5,584 bases of DNA from Dehalococcoidia bacterium (lineage in GTDB: Bacteria > Chloroflexota > Dehalococcoidia > GIF9 > AB-539-J10): positions 1-5,584 of the forward strand of contig JAUWGN010000080.1 of assembly GCA_030606385.1 (NCBI GenBank). The letters are read 5' to 3'. Of this stretch, positions 4,726 through 5,584 are shown in pieces. The notes below the pieces were generated by a model, which worked only from the letters and a program-made list of their open reading frames with translations, did not search any database and was not told where the DNA came from. A program made the translations under genes and the position numbers. Position 1 is the first letter of the stretch. Every line of letters begins with the position of its first letter.

Positions 4726-5258
4726 AAAACTGGATAAAATTGGTGGTGATAACGCTTCTATTAGCTGCGGTAATTCATGTAGCTACAGTCGCAGTGTTAC
4801 CGTACGGGATTACACTTCATACCCTGGCAGGTATGAAGCAAAAGACACCTGATGGCCAGATGAACATGATATATCAGGCGCCTCCTATAACAGCCGATAG
4901 CCGAGATGTGGTTAGACCTTCCCCTGACCTTCTATACTCCATTTGCGTTTATGAAGTGAGCGATAAGCCGCTTCATATCGTTGCTCCAATACCTGCTGAC
5001 ACTTATTGGTCAATGTCCTTTTACGCAATTAACACAGATAATTTCTTTGTTGTGAATGACCGAACCGCTAAATCAAACCCGGCTGATATACTTCTGGTTG
5101 GGGAAAACATGCCTTACCACGATGCCGGAGATTCAGAGGTGGTCATTGCCCCAAGCAATATGGGTGTTATCCTCTTTCGCATTCTCGTCACCGATAAAAG
5201 TGAATTAAATGACCTGATGCAAGTCCAGGAACAAGCATACTGCAGCCTGGTTGATTAA
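4722..5258 (+). CDS. Membrane-anchored DUF1254 domain protein
   Basis: From GTG 4722 the protein has 178 residues. Residues 5-28 (WIKLVVITLLLAAVIHVATV) form an N-terminal membrane anchor with Lys flanks. The DUF1254 domain follows: VVRPSPDLLYSICVYEVSDK (family form VVRPNPDTLYS), PLHIVAPIPADTYWSMSFY, TDNFFVVNDRT, ILLVGENMP, and the final strand VILFRILVTDKSELNDL with the family's R-[IV]-LV pattern. This is shorter than many stand-alone DUF1254 proteins, but the DUF1214 half is supplied by the preceding, translationally coupled gene. The two probably form one complex at the outer face of the membrane. Their ligand or reaction is unknown. ATG 4716 would add only two residues. Confidence 0.85.
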   Translation: MKNWIKLVVITLLLAAVIHVATVAVLPYGITLHTLAGMKQKTPDGQMNMIYQAPPITADSRDVVRPSPDLLYSICVYEVSDKPLHIVAPIPADTYWSMSFYAINTDNFFVVNDRTAKSNPADILLVGENMPYHDAGDSEVVIAPSNMGVILFRILVTDKSELNDLMQVQEQAYCSLVD

Positions 5259-5273
5259 AAAAAGGGCAAGCAG

Positions 5274-5280
5274 AAGGAGG
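5274..5280 (+). promoter_or_regulatory. Ribosome binding site of the nitroreductase gene
   Basis: AAGGAGG lies 7 bases before ATG 5288, fixing that start. The 29-base gap after the DUF1254 stop contains an A-rich tract but no hairpin, so the gene may be read from the same transcript. Confidence 0.7.
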
Positions 5281-5287
5281 TAGCTAA

Positions 5288-5584
5288 ATGGAGGTATTAC
5301 AAGCAATCAAGACTAGAAGAAGCATAAGGAAATACAGGAAAGACCCTGTCCCACAGGAAGAAATAGAGAAGATCCTGGACGCAGGAAGATGGGCACCATC
5401 TGCAAGCAATTTACAGCCATGGAAGTTCATAGTCCTAAGCGACTTCGAGGTAAAGGAAAGGGTGGCGAAATTGCTTGCCTGGGGAATATTTCTGGATGAA
5501 GCACCCATGGGCATTGCTGTAGTGGCAGACCCCAGGGCATCAAGCCATCCTGTAGAGGATGGCTCAATAGCAGCATATAGCATG
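5288..5584 (+). CDS. Nitroreductase-family FMN protein, N-terminal part (cut by the window end)
   Basis: The 99 codons present run in frame to the last base, and no stop is reached. The usual nitroreductase opening is clear: AIKTRRSIRKY at 6-16, with the FMN-phosphate-binding Arg-Arg-Ser, then the helix EEIEKILDAGRWAPSASNLQPWKFIVL, in which PSASN-x-QPW (37-45) is the FMN and dimer-interface motif. VEDGSIAAYSM at the end matches the start of the long core helix. Members are about 165-220 residues, so roughly half is missing. These flavoproteins act as cytoplasmic homodimers and reduce nitro groups, quinones, flavins or other acceptors with NAD(P)H; the substrate cannot be told from this part. 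Start is ATG 5288 with AAGGAGG upstream. It follows the DUF1254 gene on the same strand. Confidence 0.93.
   Translation, partial: MEVLQAIKTRRSIRKYRKDPVPQEEIEKILDAGRWAPSASNLQPWKFIVLSDFEVKERVAKLLAWGIFLDEAPMGIAVVADPRASSHPVEDGSIAAYSM

Noticed and set aside
4502..4852. A 116-codon plus-strand frame overlapping the DUF1214/DUF1254 junction
   Set aside because: It is a shifted-frame shadow: both overlapping genes have clear family motifs and coupled starts, while this frame has none.

Overview
The window looks like a contig or contig fragment from an anaerobic or micro-oxic bacterium (possibly an archaeon) of moderate GC and strong GGAGG-type ribosome binding sites. The gene content (rubrerythrin, single-cluster ferredoxin, TusA/DsrE sulfur carriers, Fe-S assembly genes, nitroreductase, paired DUF1214/DUF1254 genes) fits a sediment or groundwater anaerobe. 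A Dehalococcoidia-like Chloroflexota is only a guess, since no taxonomic marker is present.

Layout. (1) Bases 1 to about 120 are clearly GC-richer (about 61%). They read on the minus strand as an unrelated membrane protein fragment and run abruptly into the second half of a rubrerythrin gene, so this end is probably a chimeric junction or an old rearrangement. (2) 571-831 is a small YjdI-like ferredoxin. (3) 911-3402 is a tight four-gene operon: TusA-like sulfurtransferase, DsrE2-like protein, IscS-like protein, and an IscU scaffold fused to a MIP18/DUF59-like domain. (4) 3503-3937 on the minus strand is a GNAT acetyltransferase. (5) 3938-4116 is an AT-rich divergent intergenic region with possible regulatory sites. 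(6) 4117-5258 are two coupled membrane-anchored genes, DUF1214 then DUF1254. (7) From 5288 a nitroreductase-family gene runs off the window end.

The main discovery is in the Fe-S operon. The IscS-like protein keeps the fold motifs and the active-site-loop cysteine, but the lysine that binds pyridoxal phosphate is threonine (T207). The PLP-stacking histidine is Asp, and two further pocket residues (equivalents of IscS N155 and Q183) are Gln and His. It is therefore unlikely to be a cysteine desulfurase. It is co-transcribed with two sulfur-carrier proteins and its IscU partner, so the operon may be a cysteine-independent Fe-S assembly system. In this model sulfur arrives as sulfide or as a TusA/DsrE persulfide, and the IscS-like protein contributes a docking surface and a cysteine ligand. 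Archaeoglobus fulgidus IscS, which also lacks the PLP lysine, is a known precedent for part of this idea; the TusA/DsrE link is inference.
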